Of a stretch of 64,000 nt of DNA, positions 1-7,709 are shown piece by piece. The DNA is from Pigmentiphaga litoralis. Lineage in GTDB: Bacteria; Pseudomonadota; Gammaproteobacteria; Burkholderiales; Burkholderiaceae_B. The translations under genes and the position numbers were made by a program. Under the pieces are notes generated by a model, which was not told the origin of the DNA, searched no databases, and was given only the letters and a program-made list of their open reading frames with translations. The stretch is taken from positions 1,750,801 through 1,814,800 of the forward strand of contig NZ_BMXQ01000001.1 in assembly GCF_014651835.1 (NCBI RefSeq), in the 5' to 3' direction. Within the stretch, counting starts at the first letter, position 1; every line of letters begins with the position of its first letter.

Positions 1-278
1 TTGTGCGCGACCGCGGCATGCGTGCCGGTGGTCAGAAAGACGGGAACGTTGTGCTTGCGGGCCAGCTTGAACACGCCGCCAATGTGGTCGCCGTGTTCGT
101 GCGTGACAAGAATGCCGCTCAGACTGCCGGGCTCCAGGCCTCGAGCCAGCAGGCGCCGCTCGATTTCACGCAGCCCGAAGCCGCAGTCGATCATGATGCG
201 CGTGGTGGTCGCGCCTTCGGTGGCTTCGACAACGAGGGCGTTGCCCTCGCTGCCGCTGCCCAGACTGGTGTATCGCAT
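1..278 (-). CDS. MBL-fold metallo-hydrolase (VicX/YycJ-like), 3' part cut by window edge
   Basis: The reading frame entering from the left edge gives a protein beginning MRYTSLGSGSEGNALVVEA and containing THEHGDH at about residues 61-67, the HxHxDH zinc signature of metallo-beta-lactamase-fold hydrolases. The GSGSEGN start and CGFGLREIE segment match the VicX/YycJ branch, whose members are predicted nucleases or phosphodiesterases. Only the first 92 codons are inside the window. CAGGAG lies about 12 bases before the ATG. The gene follows bamC by 46 bp on the same strand, so it probably ends a dapA-bamC-hydrolase operon. Substrate is unknown. Confidence 0.8.
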   Translation of the reverse strand, partial: MRYTSLGSGSEGNALVVEATEGATTTRIMIDCGFGLREIERRLLARGLEPGSLSGILVTHEHGDHIGGVFKLARKHNVPVFLTTGTHAAVAH

Positions 279-324
279 CAGGCCCCGTCCCGCTCCTGGC
301 GGCCCGTTGCGGACTGCCTGTCCA

Positions 325-1482
325 TCACTTCAGTTGATCACCCAGTACGGTCAGAATGCGACGGCCGGTGGCGCTGTTTTCAGGGGCGCCCTGGCTGTTC
401 AACACGGTGACCTGGGTCTGCTCGCCGGCCGAGGCCAGCTTCACGCGGAACTGCGGCCGCGTTTCGGTCGTGTCACGCTTGAAGAGTCGGCTGAAGAAGC
501 CAGGCTTTTCGGTCGTGTTGACCGCATCGGTATCGACGTAGCGAACGAAATAGGTGCCTTCGGCGCGGTTCCGGTCTTCGACCGTGAAGCCGCCGCGATC
601 GAGCGCGAGGCCCACGCGGCGCCAGGCGCGGTCGAACGACTCGTTGACCTGCAGCGCGCCGCTTGGCGTGACCGTCAGCAGACGCGGTGCCTGACCCGGA
701 TCATTGACCGGCGCGGCTTGGGCGACGGCGGACTTGGCGCGATCGGTGTCGCTGCCCAGACGGACCATCAGACGGCTCAGGAATTCGGCTTCCAGGCCCG
801 GATCATTCGGACGCGCGGTCCAGATGGTCTGGGTCTTTTCGCTGCCGGTCAGTTCTTCCACCGCGCCGCGATGGCTGATGTAGATTTCGGTACCGCTGCC
901 CGAGCGCTCCAGACGCGTGCGATACATGTCGCGCTCGCCAGTCGACCACAGGCCGTCAAAGACTCTGCCCACCGTGCGGCGGATGAAGTCCTGCGGAATC
1001 TTGGCGCGGTTTTCGGCCCAGTCCGTTTCCATCACGCCGGCTTGCGGCGTGTCTTCGCGGATCAGGAAACCGTTGTCCTGCCAGAACTGGCGAACGATCG
1101 GGTAGAGCTGTTCAGGTGGACGGTTTTCGACGACCAGCCAGCGCTGGGCGCCGGCGCGTTCCACGCGCATGTCGGACCGGGCCGGCAGCACGGCGGTCGC
1201 GGCAGGCGCCGACGGCGCGGGCTTGGTCGTCGAATAGCTCGAGAACGTGGTGCTGGCCGGGCCGGCCGGCAACTGGTAGCGCGTGTCCTGGGGCAACTGC
1301 GTCAGGTCGGGCGGTACTTCGAGCTTGGCGTTCTTGTTGGGCTGCGACGCGCTCTTGTAGTCGATCGATTCTTCTTTGCCCAGCAGCTGGTTGACCGTAT
1401 TGCATCCGGTGACCAGGACACAAAGGGTGAGCAGCATGGGCAATACTGCCATGCGTGGCAGATGGGGTCGAACAGCATTCAT
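325..1482 (-). CDS. bamC: Outer membrane assembly lipoprotein BamC (NlpB)
   Basis: 385-aa lipoprotein. The N-terminus is a signal peptide ending in the lipobox VTG-Cys27, followed by the BamC-type segment with EVPPDLTQLP. Two BamC helix-grip domains follow, the second near DRAWRRVGLALDRGGFTVEDRNR, ending in TVLGDQLK. BamC is an accessory lipoprotein of the BAM complex that inserts beta-barrel proteins into the outer membrane. The ATG at 1482 was chosen because TCAGGAG sits about 10 bases upstream and the signal peptide starts there; an in-frame extension further upstream has no such features. It follows dapA on the same strand, the same order as dapA-nlpB in enterobacteria. Confidence 0.9.
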   Translation of the reverse strand: MNAVRPHLPRMAVLPMLLTLCVLVTGCNTVNQLLGKEESIDYKSASQPNKNAKLEVPPDLTQLPQDTRYQLPAGPASTTFSSYSTTKPAPSAPAATAVLPARSDMRVERAGAQRWLVVENRPPEQLYPIVRQFWQDNGFLIREDTPQAGVMETDWAENRAKIPQDFIRRTVGRVFDGLWSTGERDMYRTRLERSGSGTEIYISHRGAVEELTGSEKTQTIWTARPNDPGLEAEFLSRLMVRLGSDTDRAKSAVAQAAPVNDPGQAPRLLTVTPSGALQVNESFDRAWRRVGLALDRGGFTVEDRNRAEGTYFVRYVDTDAVNTTEKPGFFSRLFKRDTTETRPQFRVKLASAGEQTQVTVLNSQGAPENSATGRRILTVLGDQLK

Positions 1483-1621
1483 TTGGATCGTAACTCCTGA
1501 AACCGCCGGCCGATCAAAGGCGTGGCGGGTCGTCCGGTAAGAGAGGTTGGCGCTTGCGCACCGGCGCAGGCGCCAGCGCGGGAAGGCGGTTGTCGTCAAG
1601 GGCGCTTGAAGTACAGGGCAC

Positions 1622-2563
1622 TTAGATACGGATGTCCGCCGCCAACAGCGCCTCACGGACAGCGGCATGGTACTGCGAACTGAACTCGACCAGCGGCAGG
1701 CGGTAGCCGAGTGCGGAACGTCCCATCTGGGCGAGCGCCCATTTGACGGGGATGGGATTGGGTTCCAGGAACAGGTTCTTGTTCAACAGCGCCAGGCGCT
1801 TGTTGATTTCGCGCGCACGGGCGGCATCGCCTGCCAGGGCGGCGGCACACAGTTCCTGCATCAGTCGCGGCGCAACGTTCGCCGTGACGGAAATATTGCC
1901 CTTCGCGCCCATCAGGATCAGGGCAGCGGCAGTGGGGTCATCCCCGCTGTAGACGGCAAACGAATCAGGCAGCTGGCTGAGCAGCAAGGCGCCACGGCCG
2001 ATGTCGCCGGTGGCGTCTTTCAGGCCGATGACGCCGGGCACTTGCGCCAGGCGCAGCGTGGCGTCATGACCCAGGTCCGCGCCGGTGCGACCGGGGACGT
2101 TATACAGGATCATGGGCAGATCCACCGCTTCGGCGATCGTCTTGAAATGGCGGTACAGCCCTTCCTGCGTCGGCCGGTTGTAGTACGGCACCACGGACAG
2201 GCTGGCGTCGGCGCCGACTTCGGCGGCGTAGCGCGTCAGTTCGATGGCTTCGGCCGTGGAGTTGGCGCCGGCCCCCGCGATGACGGGCGCGCGGCCGGCG
2301 ACGTGTTCGACCGATAGCCGGATCATTTCGGCGTGTTCATCGACCGAAATGGTGGGCGATTCGCCGGTGGTGCCGACGACCACGAACCCATTGGTGCCTT
2401 CGGCCAGGTGCCAGTCGATCAAGGCTTTGTACGCGGCGATGTCGAGCGCGCCATCGGGCGACATGGGCGTGACGATGGCGACAATGCTGCCTGCGATTTG
2501 ACCTTGGACTGATGCGCCGGGCGCCGTGGCGCGCGCGGAAGGTGCCGAAGAAGTGGGTGACAT
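1622..2563 (-). CDS. dapA: 4-hydroxy-tetrahydrodipicolinate synthase
   Basis: 313-aa TIM-barrel enzyme condensing pyruvate with aspartate semialdehyde, the first committed step of lysine and diaminopimelate synthesis. Visible signature: GTTGE at 64-68 (the threonine pair of the proton relay), [12 protein letters not shown] at 126-137, the catalytic Tyr154 in [10 protein letters not shown], and the Schiff-base Lys182 in GLKDATGD. The ATG at 2563 gives about 20 residues before the conserved [10 protein letters not shown]; a longer frame would need a TTG at 2608 and is less likely. No strong Shine-Dalgarno is visible. Directly upstream of bamC. Confidence 0.93.
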   Translation of the reverse strand: MSPTSSAPSARATAPGASVQGQIAGSIVAIVTPMSPDGALDIAAYKALIDWHLAEGTNGFVVVGTTGESPTISVDEHAEMIRLSVEHVAGRAPVIAGAGANSTAEAIELTRYAAEVGADASLSVVPYYNRPTQEGLYRHFKTIAEAVDLPMILYNVPGRTGADLGHDATLRLAQVPGVIGLKDATGDIGRGALLLSQLPDSFAVYSGDDPTAAALILMGAKGNISVTANVAPRLMQELCAAALAGDAARAREINKRLALLNKNLFLEPNPIPVKWALAQMGRSALGYRLPLVEFSSQYHAAVREALLAADIRI

Positions 2564-2684
2564 ACGTGGTGGGGTCGGCCAGTTGGCGGAAGACGGAAAA
2601 TCGTTCAAGTGTACCGGATTAGCGGCATTGCGCGACCGCTGGCCTATCAGGCAATCCCGGTCCCGAAAAGTTCACGGGACGCGT

Positions 2685-3332
2685 CTACAGGAACAGCTTG
2701 ATGATCGCATCGCCCACCGCAAGAATCGGCGACACCAGGAAGGTCAGCAGATTGGTCACGAGCAGCACCACCAGGATCACCATGCCATACGGCTCGATCC
2801 GCGAATATTGAAAGGCCAGCTTGTCGGGCAGCAGGCTGAACACGATGCGCCCGCCGTCCAGCGGGGGAATGGGCAGCAGATTCAATGCCATCAGCATCAG
2901 GTTGACCTGGATGCCCGCCACGGCCATCGCCATGAAAAACTCTTCGGTCATGCTGGTCGCGATCATCAGCTTGAGGCTGACCGCCCAGATGATCGCCATG
3001 ACCAGGTTGATCCCCGGTCCGGCGGCCGCCACCCACAGCATGTCGCGTTTGGGGCGGCGCAGCCGGCCAAAGTCGACCGGCACGGGCTTGGCCCAGCCGA
3101 ACAGCAGCCCGCCAAAGCCGAACAGCTTGCTGGTCAGCAGGATCACCGCCGGCACCAGCAGGGTGCCGATCGGATCGATGTGCTTGATGGGATTGAGGGT
3201 GACCCGTCCGGCGGCATAGGCGGTGTTGTCGCCGAACATGCGGGCGACGTAACCGTGGGCCGCTTCGTGCAGGGTGATCGCGAAAATCAGCGGGATCGCG
3301 TAGATCGCGATCGTTTGAATGACAGATTCCAT
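2685..3332 (-). CDS. Site-2 protease family membrane metalloprotease
   Basis: 215-aa polytopic membrane protein of peptidase family M50. The zinc site HEAAH is at residues 22-26 inside the first hydrophobic segment, and the second metal-binding motif appears as NLLPIPPLDGGRI, with the Asp before GG as third ligand. Four to five hydrophobic stretches are visible. There is no PDZ domain, so this is the short Rv-type/YwhC-like subgroup and not RseP. The function in betaproteobacteria is not established. The start at 3332 (MESVIQT) fits the usual N-terminus just before the first membrane helix. It lies between a YciO-type gene upstream and dapA downstream, all on one strand. Confidence 0.85.
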   Translation of the reverse strand: MESVIQTIAIYAIPLIFAITLHEAAHGYVARMFGDNTAYAAGRVTLNPIKHIDPIGTLLVPAVILLTSKLFGFGGLLFGWAKPVPVDFGRLRRPKRDMLWVAAAGPGINLVMAIIWAVSLKLMIATSMTEEFFMAMAVAGIQVNLMLMALNLLPIPPLDGGRIVFSLLPDKLAFQYSRIEPYGMVILVVLLVTNLLTFLVSPILAVGDAIIKLFL

Positions 3333-3392
3333 GCGGCATTGTATGCGGCGGCGCGGCAATGCGCCTCCGCCGGGTGGATCAGTGCCGTTCAG

Positions 3393-4031
3393 TCAAGAGG
3401 CATCGACCCGGATGCCCAGGGACGCCGGATCGCCCCGCCCGATCCGCACCACGACCGGCTGGTCGTCGGTCAGGTCGATGACGGTGGTGGCCTGGTGCGG
3501 ACAGGCGCCCCCGTCGATCACGGCGGCCAGCTGGCGCTCGTAGCGTTCGCGGATCTGCTCGGCATCGTTCAGCGGCTCGGTTTCGCCATCGGGGATCAGG
3601 GTGGTCGAGATCAGCGGTGCCCCCACCTCTTCCAGCAGCGCCAGGGTGATGGCGTTGTCGGGAATGCGGATGCCGATGGTCTTGCGCGAAGGGTGCGACA
3701 GGCGGCGCGGCACTTCCTTGGTCGCTTCCAGGATGAAGGTGAAGGGACCGGGGGTGCCGGTCTTGAGCAGGCGGTACTGGCGGTTGTCGACGTGCGCCAT
3801 GTGGCCGATCTCGGCCAGGTCGCGGCACAGCAGGGTCAGGTGATGGCGATCGTCGACGCCGCGCAGGCGGCGCAGGCCGTCGGCCGCATTCTTGTCATCG
3901 AGGTGGGCGACCACCGCGTAGCTGGAGTCGGTCGGAATCGCGACGAGGCCGCCGCTGCTGATGAGCGCGGCCGCCTGCTTGAGCAGCCGGGCCTGCGGAT
4001 TCTGGGGATGGACGGTAAAGAACTGCGCCAT
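3393..4031 (-). CDS. YciO/Sua5-family threonylcarbamoyl-AMP-synthase-like protein
   Basis: 212-aa YrdC-domain protein. The fold's nucleotide and threonine-binding landmarks are present: GGLVAIPTDSSYAV near residues 27-40, the KxR-type region LRRLRGVDDRHHLTLLCRD, PGPFTFILEATKEVP, and SRKTIGIRIPDN. The HHLTLLC segment and SSYAV in place of TVYGL are typical of the YciO subgroup, not of the essential t6A enzyme TsaC, so a role in tRNA t6A synthesis is only an inference. It ends 60 bp before the site-2 protease gene on the same strand and follows trpS by 161 bp. Confidence 0.85.
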   Translation of the reverse strand: MAQFFTVHPQNPQARLLKQAAALISSGGLVAIPTDSSYAVVAHLDDKNAADGLRRLRGVDDRHHLTLLCRDLAEIGHMAHVDNRQYRLLKTGTPGPFTFILEATKEVPRRLSHPSRKTIGIRIPDNAITLALLEEVGAPLISTTLIPDGETEPLNDAEQIRERYERQLAAVIDGGACPHQATTVIDLTDDQPVVVRIGRGDPASLGIRVDAS

Positions 4032-4192
4032 GAGCGGCTTTCCTGGGCAAAAAAGGTGGGACTGTCGGCGTCGGGAAAAAATTCCGGCGCCTGGGTCGGT
4101 AACAGAAGGCTGGAACGAACTGCGGGGTCGGGCTGCGGCGCTGGCGCTGGCGTCGCGCGCCGGCGTCGTGCACCGGCCCGACGCGTCCCGTG

Positions 4193-5560
4193 TCAGCCGG
4201 CGGCGGACAGGCTGCGCAGTTCGGCCAACAGCTTGTCGCGCGCCGCGTCACGGGCCTCGGACGTGGCGAACGGACCGCCGCGGGCGACCACGTGACCGTC
4301 CAGGCTGACCGTGAAGCCCAGTTCGTCCAACAGCAAGTTCTCTGCCAGGTCGGGCTGGGCCTGCAGATGCTTGATCGCCGCGCCTGCGGTCTGCGCGTCG
4401 GCATAGGTGTCCGATAGCAGCAGGGCCTCGCCATCGGCCGCCACGAAACGGAAGCGGAAGGTGCCGTCCGCTTCGCGAAAGCTGACGAATCTGGCCTGCC
4501 TGGCCGCTTTCTTCTTGCCGGCCTTGGCGGCGGCGCCGCTGCCGGCCCGCATGGAGCCGAGCCCCACCGCGTCGCGCAGTGTCGCCATCAACGGGCGAGC
4601 CAGCTCACGGGCCTTGCGGGCGCCTTCAAGCAGGATGTCGTCGATCTCGTCCGGACGGGCGATCAGCGATTCGTAGCGCTCACGCATCGGTGCGATGTCG
4701 CGTTCCAGGCGTTCGAACAGCGCCGCCTTGGCGTCCCCCCACCCCATGCCGCCTTCCAGTTGCTGGCGGAACGCGGCAGCTTCGTCGTCGGACGCAAACG
4801 CACGGAAGATGGTGTAGAGCTGGCTGGTCTCGGCGTCTTTGGGCTCGCCGGGCAGGCGCGAATCGGTCACGACGCGGCCGATCGTGTCCTTGAGCAGCTT
4901 GCGCCCCCCTTCAAACAGCGGAATGGTGTTGTTGTAGCTCTTGGACATCTTGCGGCCATCGAGCCCGGGCAAGGTGGCCACCGAATCTTCGATCAGGGCT
5001 TCTGGAAGCGTGAACAGCTCCTTGCCGTTGCCGTACAGATGACTGAAGCGCTGCGCGATGTCGCGCGCCATTTCGATGTGCTGGATCTGGTCACGGCCCA
5101 CCGGCACCTTGTGCGCATTGAACATGAGGATGTCGGCCGCCATCAGCACGGGGTACGAAAACAAACCCATGGTGATGCCCGCGTCCGGCTCCAGGTTCTC
5201 GGCCACGTTCTGGTCCACCGACGCCTTGTAGGCATGCGCGCGGTTCATCAGGCCCTTGGCCGTGACGCAGGTCAGCAGCCAGCAGAGTTCGGAAATCTCG
5301 GGGATGTCGGACTGGCGATAGAACGTGACGCGCTCGGGATCCAGCCCCGCCGCCAGCCACGTTGCGGCAATGGCAAGGCGCGACGACTGCAAGCGCTCCG
5401 GCTCGCCGCACTTGATCAGCGCGTGATAGTCGGCAAGAAACAGGAAGGCATCGGCGTCGGGCGCCTTGCTGGCCTCGATTGCCGGGCGGATGGCGCCCAC
5501 ATAGTTGCCAAGGTGAGGAATGCCGGTCGTGGTGACGCCGGTCAGAATGCGGGTTCTCAT
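4193..5560 (-). CDS. trpS: Tryptophanyl-tRNA synthetase with C-terminal extension
   Basis: 455-aa class Ic aminoacyl-tRNA synthetase charging tRNA-Trp. The HIGH-type motif appears as PHLGN at 15-19 and the KMSKS loop is intact at 204-208. The catalytic body ends near residue 335; typical bacterial TrpRS is 325-350 aa. About 110 further residues follow: a short Ala/Lys-rich linker ([11 protein letters not shown]) and a segment with [19 protein letters not shown], which resembles the DUF1508/YegP fold. The extension is in frame without interruption and uses the same codon style, so it looks genuine. The gene stands before the yciO-like and site-2 protease genes on the minus strand. Confidence 0.93.
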   Translation of the reverse strand: MRTRILTGVTTTGIPHLGNYVGAIRPAIEASKAPDADAFLFLADYHALIKCGEPERLQSSRLAIAATWLAAGLDPERVTFYRQSDIPEISELCWLLTCVTAKGLMNRAHAYKASVDQNVAENLEPDAGITMGLFSYPVLMAADILMFNAHKVPVGRDQIQHIEMARDIAQRFSHLYGNGKELFTLPEALIEDSVATLPGLDGRKMSKSYNNTIPLFEGGRKLLKDTIGRVVTDSRLPGEPKDAETSQLYTIFRAFASDDEAAAFRQQLEGGMGWGDAKAALFERLERDIAPMRERYESLIARPDEIDDILLEGARKARELARPLMATLRDAVGLGSMRAGSGAAAKAGKKKAARQARFVSFREADGTFRFRFVAADGEALLLSDTYADAQTAGAAIKHLQAQPDLAENLLLDELGFTVSLDGHVVARGGPFATSEARDAARDKLLAELRSLSAAG

Positions 5561-5689
5561 TATCGGGGGCGGGCGGCGGCTGTAGGACAGACAGCGAGTT
5601 TACCGCTACCTGCGAACGCAACCGACGGGTCTGGAGGAAAGAGCGGATGGCGGTCCTGCCCGGCACGAGGTGTTGGCAGCGTCAGCCCA

Positions 5690-5724
5690 ACGCACATCGG
5701 CCGCAATGCGCGGCCGATGTGCGT
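5690..5724 (-). terminator. Strong hairpin after the histone-like gene
   Basis: A perfect 15-bp inverted repeat, ACGCACATCGGCCGC and its complement, with a 5-base loop, starts 30 bp beyond the stop codon of the histone-like gene. It is the only strong structure between that gene and trpS. No run of T follows on either side, so intrinsic termination is uncertain; it could instead act as a 3' stability hairpin. Confidence 0.5.
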
Positions 5725-5753
5725 GGAACCGGGGGTCAGCCCGGCAGGGTCGA

Positions 5754-7223
5754 TCAGGCGAGCAGGTTCTGACTCGGGGCGCCGGTCAGGGTGTCTGCAC
5801 CGTTGACACCGCTGTTGCCATTGCCGCCATTGCCGCCATTGCTGCCGCCATTGTCGCTGCCGCCCGCGGGTGGCGCGTCCGAGGCGTTGCCGCCGTCGTT
5901 GCCTGCGGCTGTCGACGACGGGCCGGAAGCGGCGCTGGACGCGCCGCCTGTGGCACTGCGCTTCTTCGCCGGGGCTTTTGTCGCGCTGCTGCGCTTGGCC
6001 GACGCGGACTTGCCTGCTGCGCCAGAACCGCCGGCCGAGCCACTCGCGGCATCCCCACTGGGCTTCAGGATGTCAGGCAGGTCCGGCAACCGGGCCGCGG
6101 CTTCGTCGGTCGGGCTGCGCGCGGTCTTGGACGAACGGCTGCCGCCCTTGCGGGCGCTGGCCGTCTTGCCGGCGGCGCCGGTCGCGGACTTGCTGGCTGA
6201 CTTGCCTGCTGTCTTGCTGGCTGTCTTGCTGGCCGAGGCAGTATCCGTCGATGACTTCCTGGCGGCCGATTTCGAGGCGGATTTACCGGCCGACTTACTG
6301 GCGGACTTACTGGCGGATTTGCTGGCCGACGAAGTCTTTGCCGACGATTTCTTTGCAGACGACTTGCCGGCCGAAGACTTCTTCGCAGCGGATGCCGACG
6401 ACCCGGTGTCCGATGATGCAGAAGCCGTCTTGGACGCCGTCGACTTCCTGGCCGACTTGGCGCTGCTCTTCCTGGCCGGGGTACGGGACGCGGATGCATC
6501 CGACGCCGAGCTCGCGGCGGAGGACTTCTTGGCCGCCTTCCTGCCCGCCGACTTCTTGCCAGCCGCTTTCTTGCCGGCTGACTTGGTCCCGGCCGACCGT
6601 GTTTCCGCAGACGAGTCCGCGGCGGACGCGTTGCCCGCCGACTTCCTGCCAGACGACTTTCCTGCCGCGGACTTCGTGCCGGCAGACTTGCCGGCCGACT
6701 TGGTCGATGCCGACTTGGTGGCTGCCGACTTCGTTGCTGTGGTTTTCCCAGCCGACTTCTTTCCGGCTGCCGTCGTTCCGGCCGCCGTCTTCCCAGCCGA
6801 CTTCTTTCCAGCCGACTTCGTTGCGGCTGACTTCGTGCCCACCGCCGTCCGGCTGGATGCCTTGCCCGCCGACTTGCTCGCTGCCTTTTCGGCCGCGGCG
6901 TGTTCCCGATCTTCCGCGGCTTCGATCTGCGCCAGGCGCGTCTCGAAACGGGTCACGGCTTCGGCAAGGATCTCTTCCTTCTGGCGCGTGCGTTCGTTCC
7001 CCTCACCCTGCGCGCCCGACTTGGCGCCCGACGATCCGCGCAGCGCCACACGTTGACGGCGGTACAGGTCACGGTATTTGTCGCGCAGCTTGCGGGCACG
7101 TTCAAGGTGACCGCGCAGCGCGGATTTGCTGTGGTTCTTGATGTCGCCGCTGCGGCCGGCGTCAAACAGCGCCAGCTCGGGCGCAGTCAGTAATTTTTTT
7201 GCATCGTTGCGTTGGTAGGCCAT
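5754..7223 (-). CDS. Lys/Ala/Ser-rich histone-H1-like protein
   Basis: 489-aa protein of two parts. Residues 1 to about 110 form a basic, probably helical domain starting MAYQRNDAKKLLTAPELALF and containing ALRGHLERARKLRDKYRDLY. From about 110 to 430 the sequence is a low-complexity run of Ala, Ser, Lys, Gly and Thr with countless SAGK/SAKK/TKSA units and almost no hydrophobic residues, resembling bacterial H1-like histones and the AlgP-type repeat proteins. The last 60 residues turn Gly/Asn-rich (NGGNGGNGNSG). Known H1-like tails bind DNA electrostatically, so a nucleoid-associated role is inferred. The start has AGGAGG 7-8 bases upstream. The tail's repeated codons make it prone to length variation. 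Confidence 0.75.
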   Translation of the reverse strand: MAYQRNDAKKLLTAPELALFDAGRSGDIKNHSKSALRGHLERARKLRDKYRDLYRRQRVALRGSSGAKSGAQGEGNERTRQKEEILAEAVTRFETRLAQIEAAEDREHAAAEKAASKSAGKASSRTAVGTKSAATKSAGKKSAGKTAAGTTAAGKKSAGKTTATKSAATKSASTKSAGKSAGTKSAAGKSSGRKSAGNASAADSSAETRSAGTKSAGKKAAGKKSAGRKAAKKSSAASSASDASASRTPARKSSAKSARKSTASKTASASSDTGSSASAAKKSSAGKSSAKKSSAKTSSASKSASKSASKSAGKSASKSAARKSSTDTASASKTASKTAGKSASKSATGAAGKTASARKGGSRSSKTARSPTDEAAARLPDLPDILKPSGDAASGSAGGSGAAGKSASAKRSSATKAPAKKRSATGGASSAASGPSSTAAGNDGGNASDAPPAGGSDNGGSNGGNGGNGNSGVNGADTLTGAPSQNLLA

Positions 7224-7242
7224 CCGGCATCCCTCCTGTTCA

Positions 7243-7287
7243 ACTGATAGATGAAGGTGTCTCCCGACACGTCCTCAATCTATCAGT
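7243..7287 (-). promoter_or_regulatory. Nested dyad upstream of the histone-like gene
   Basis: A perfect 10-bp inverted repeat (ACTGATAGAT at 7243-7252, ATCTATCAGT at 7278-7287) encloses a second perfect 5-bp stem (GTGTC-TCCC-GACAC, 7257-7270). It lies 20-64 bases before the start codon of the histone-like gene, just upstream of its Shine-Dalgarno. It could be a leader RNA stem-loop or an operator; the sequence does not decide between them. The rest of the 230-bp gap to the divergent S4 gene shows nothing recognisable. Confidence 0.5.
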
Positions 7288-7453
7288 CGCCAGCACACGC
7301 GCGGTGATTGCGCTCAATGCAAAGGGAGAGCGATCGCAACAAGCGGTGACGCGGCCTTGCGCCGGTCGAGGCACTGCCGCAGCGACGCGATGCACGAACG
7401 CCGCGGCGCCTGGCCTCATAATGGCGCATCCTCGTCAACCAAAGATCGCGACC

Positions 7454-7678
7454 ATGCAACAGCTTCAATTCACACTCACCCGCGAGTTCATTCTCCTCTG
7501 TGATCTGCTCAAAGCCACGGGCGTGGCCGATTCCGGAGGGATGGGCAAGGCGATGGTGGCCGATGGCCTGGTGAAGGTCGACGGGCAGGTCGAGCTGCGC
7601 AAGACCTGCAAGATCCGGGCGGATCAGATCGTCGAATTGGGCGACGTGCGTATCCACGTCCTGCCCATCGAGGCTTAA
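7454..7678 (+). CDS. S4-domain RNA-binding protein, YbcJ-like
   Basis: 74-aa protein that is essentially a single S4 RNA-binding domain: FILLCDLLKATGVADSGGMGKAMVADGLVKVDGQVELRKTCKI. The order of a helix pair, then xVKVDGxxExRxxxKI, is the S4 signature, and the whole length fits the YbcJ/YaaA small-protein family. Its RNA target is not known. The ATG at 7454 was chosen because the S4 domain starts shortly after; an in-frame ATG 12 codons upstream is possible. The gene is monocistronic and convergent with polA, whose stop is 31 bp away. Confidence 0.85.
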   Translation: MQQLQFTLTREFILLCDLLKATGVADSGGMGKAMVADGLVKVDGQVELRKTCKIRADQIVELGDVRIHVLPIEA

Positions 7679-7709
7679 GAAGCGTAACAGCTGAAGGAAC
7701 GACGCGTGC

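Noticed and set aside
1..1500. Long plus-strand open frame opposite bamC and the MBL hydrolase
   Set aside because: Arg/Gly/Ala-rich translation with no family resemblance; the minus strand has two clear family members with ribosome sites.
5791..7141. Long open frames on the plus strand opposite the histone-like gene
   Set aside because: They encode highly biased Ala/Asp-rich or Ser/Pro/Thr-rich sequence and have no ribosome site. They exist because the Lys/Ala/Ser codons on the minus strand give no stops in the other frames.
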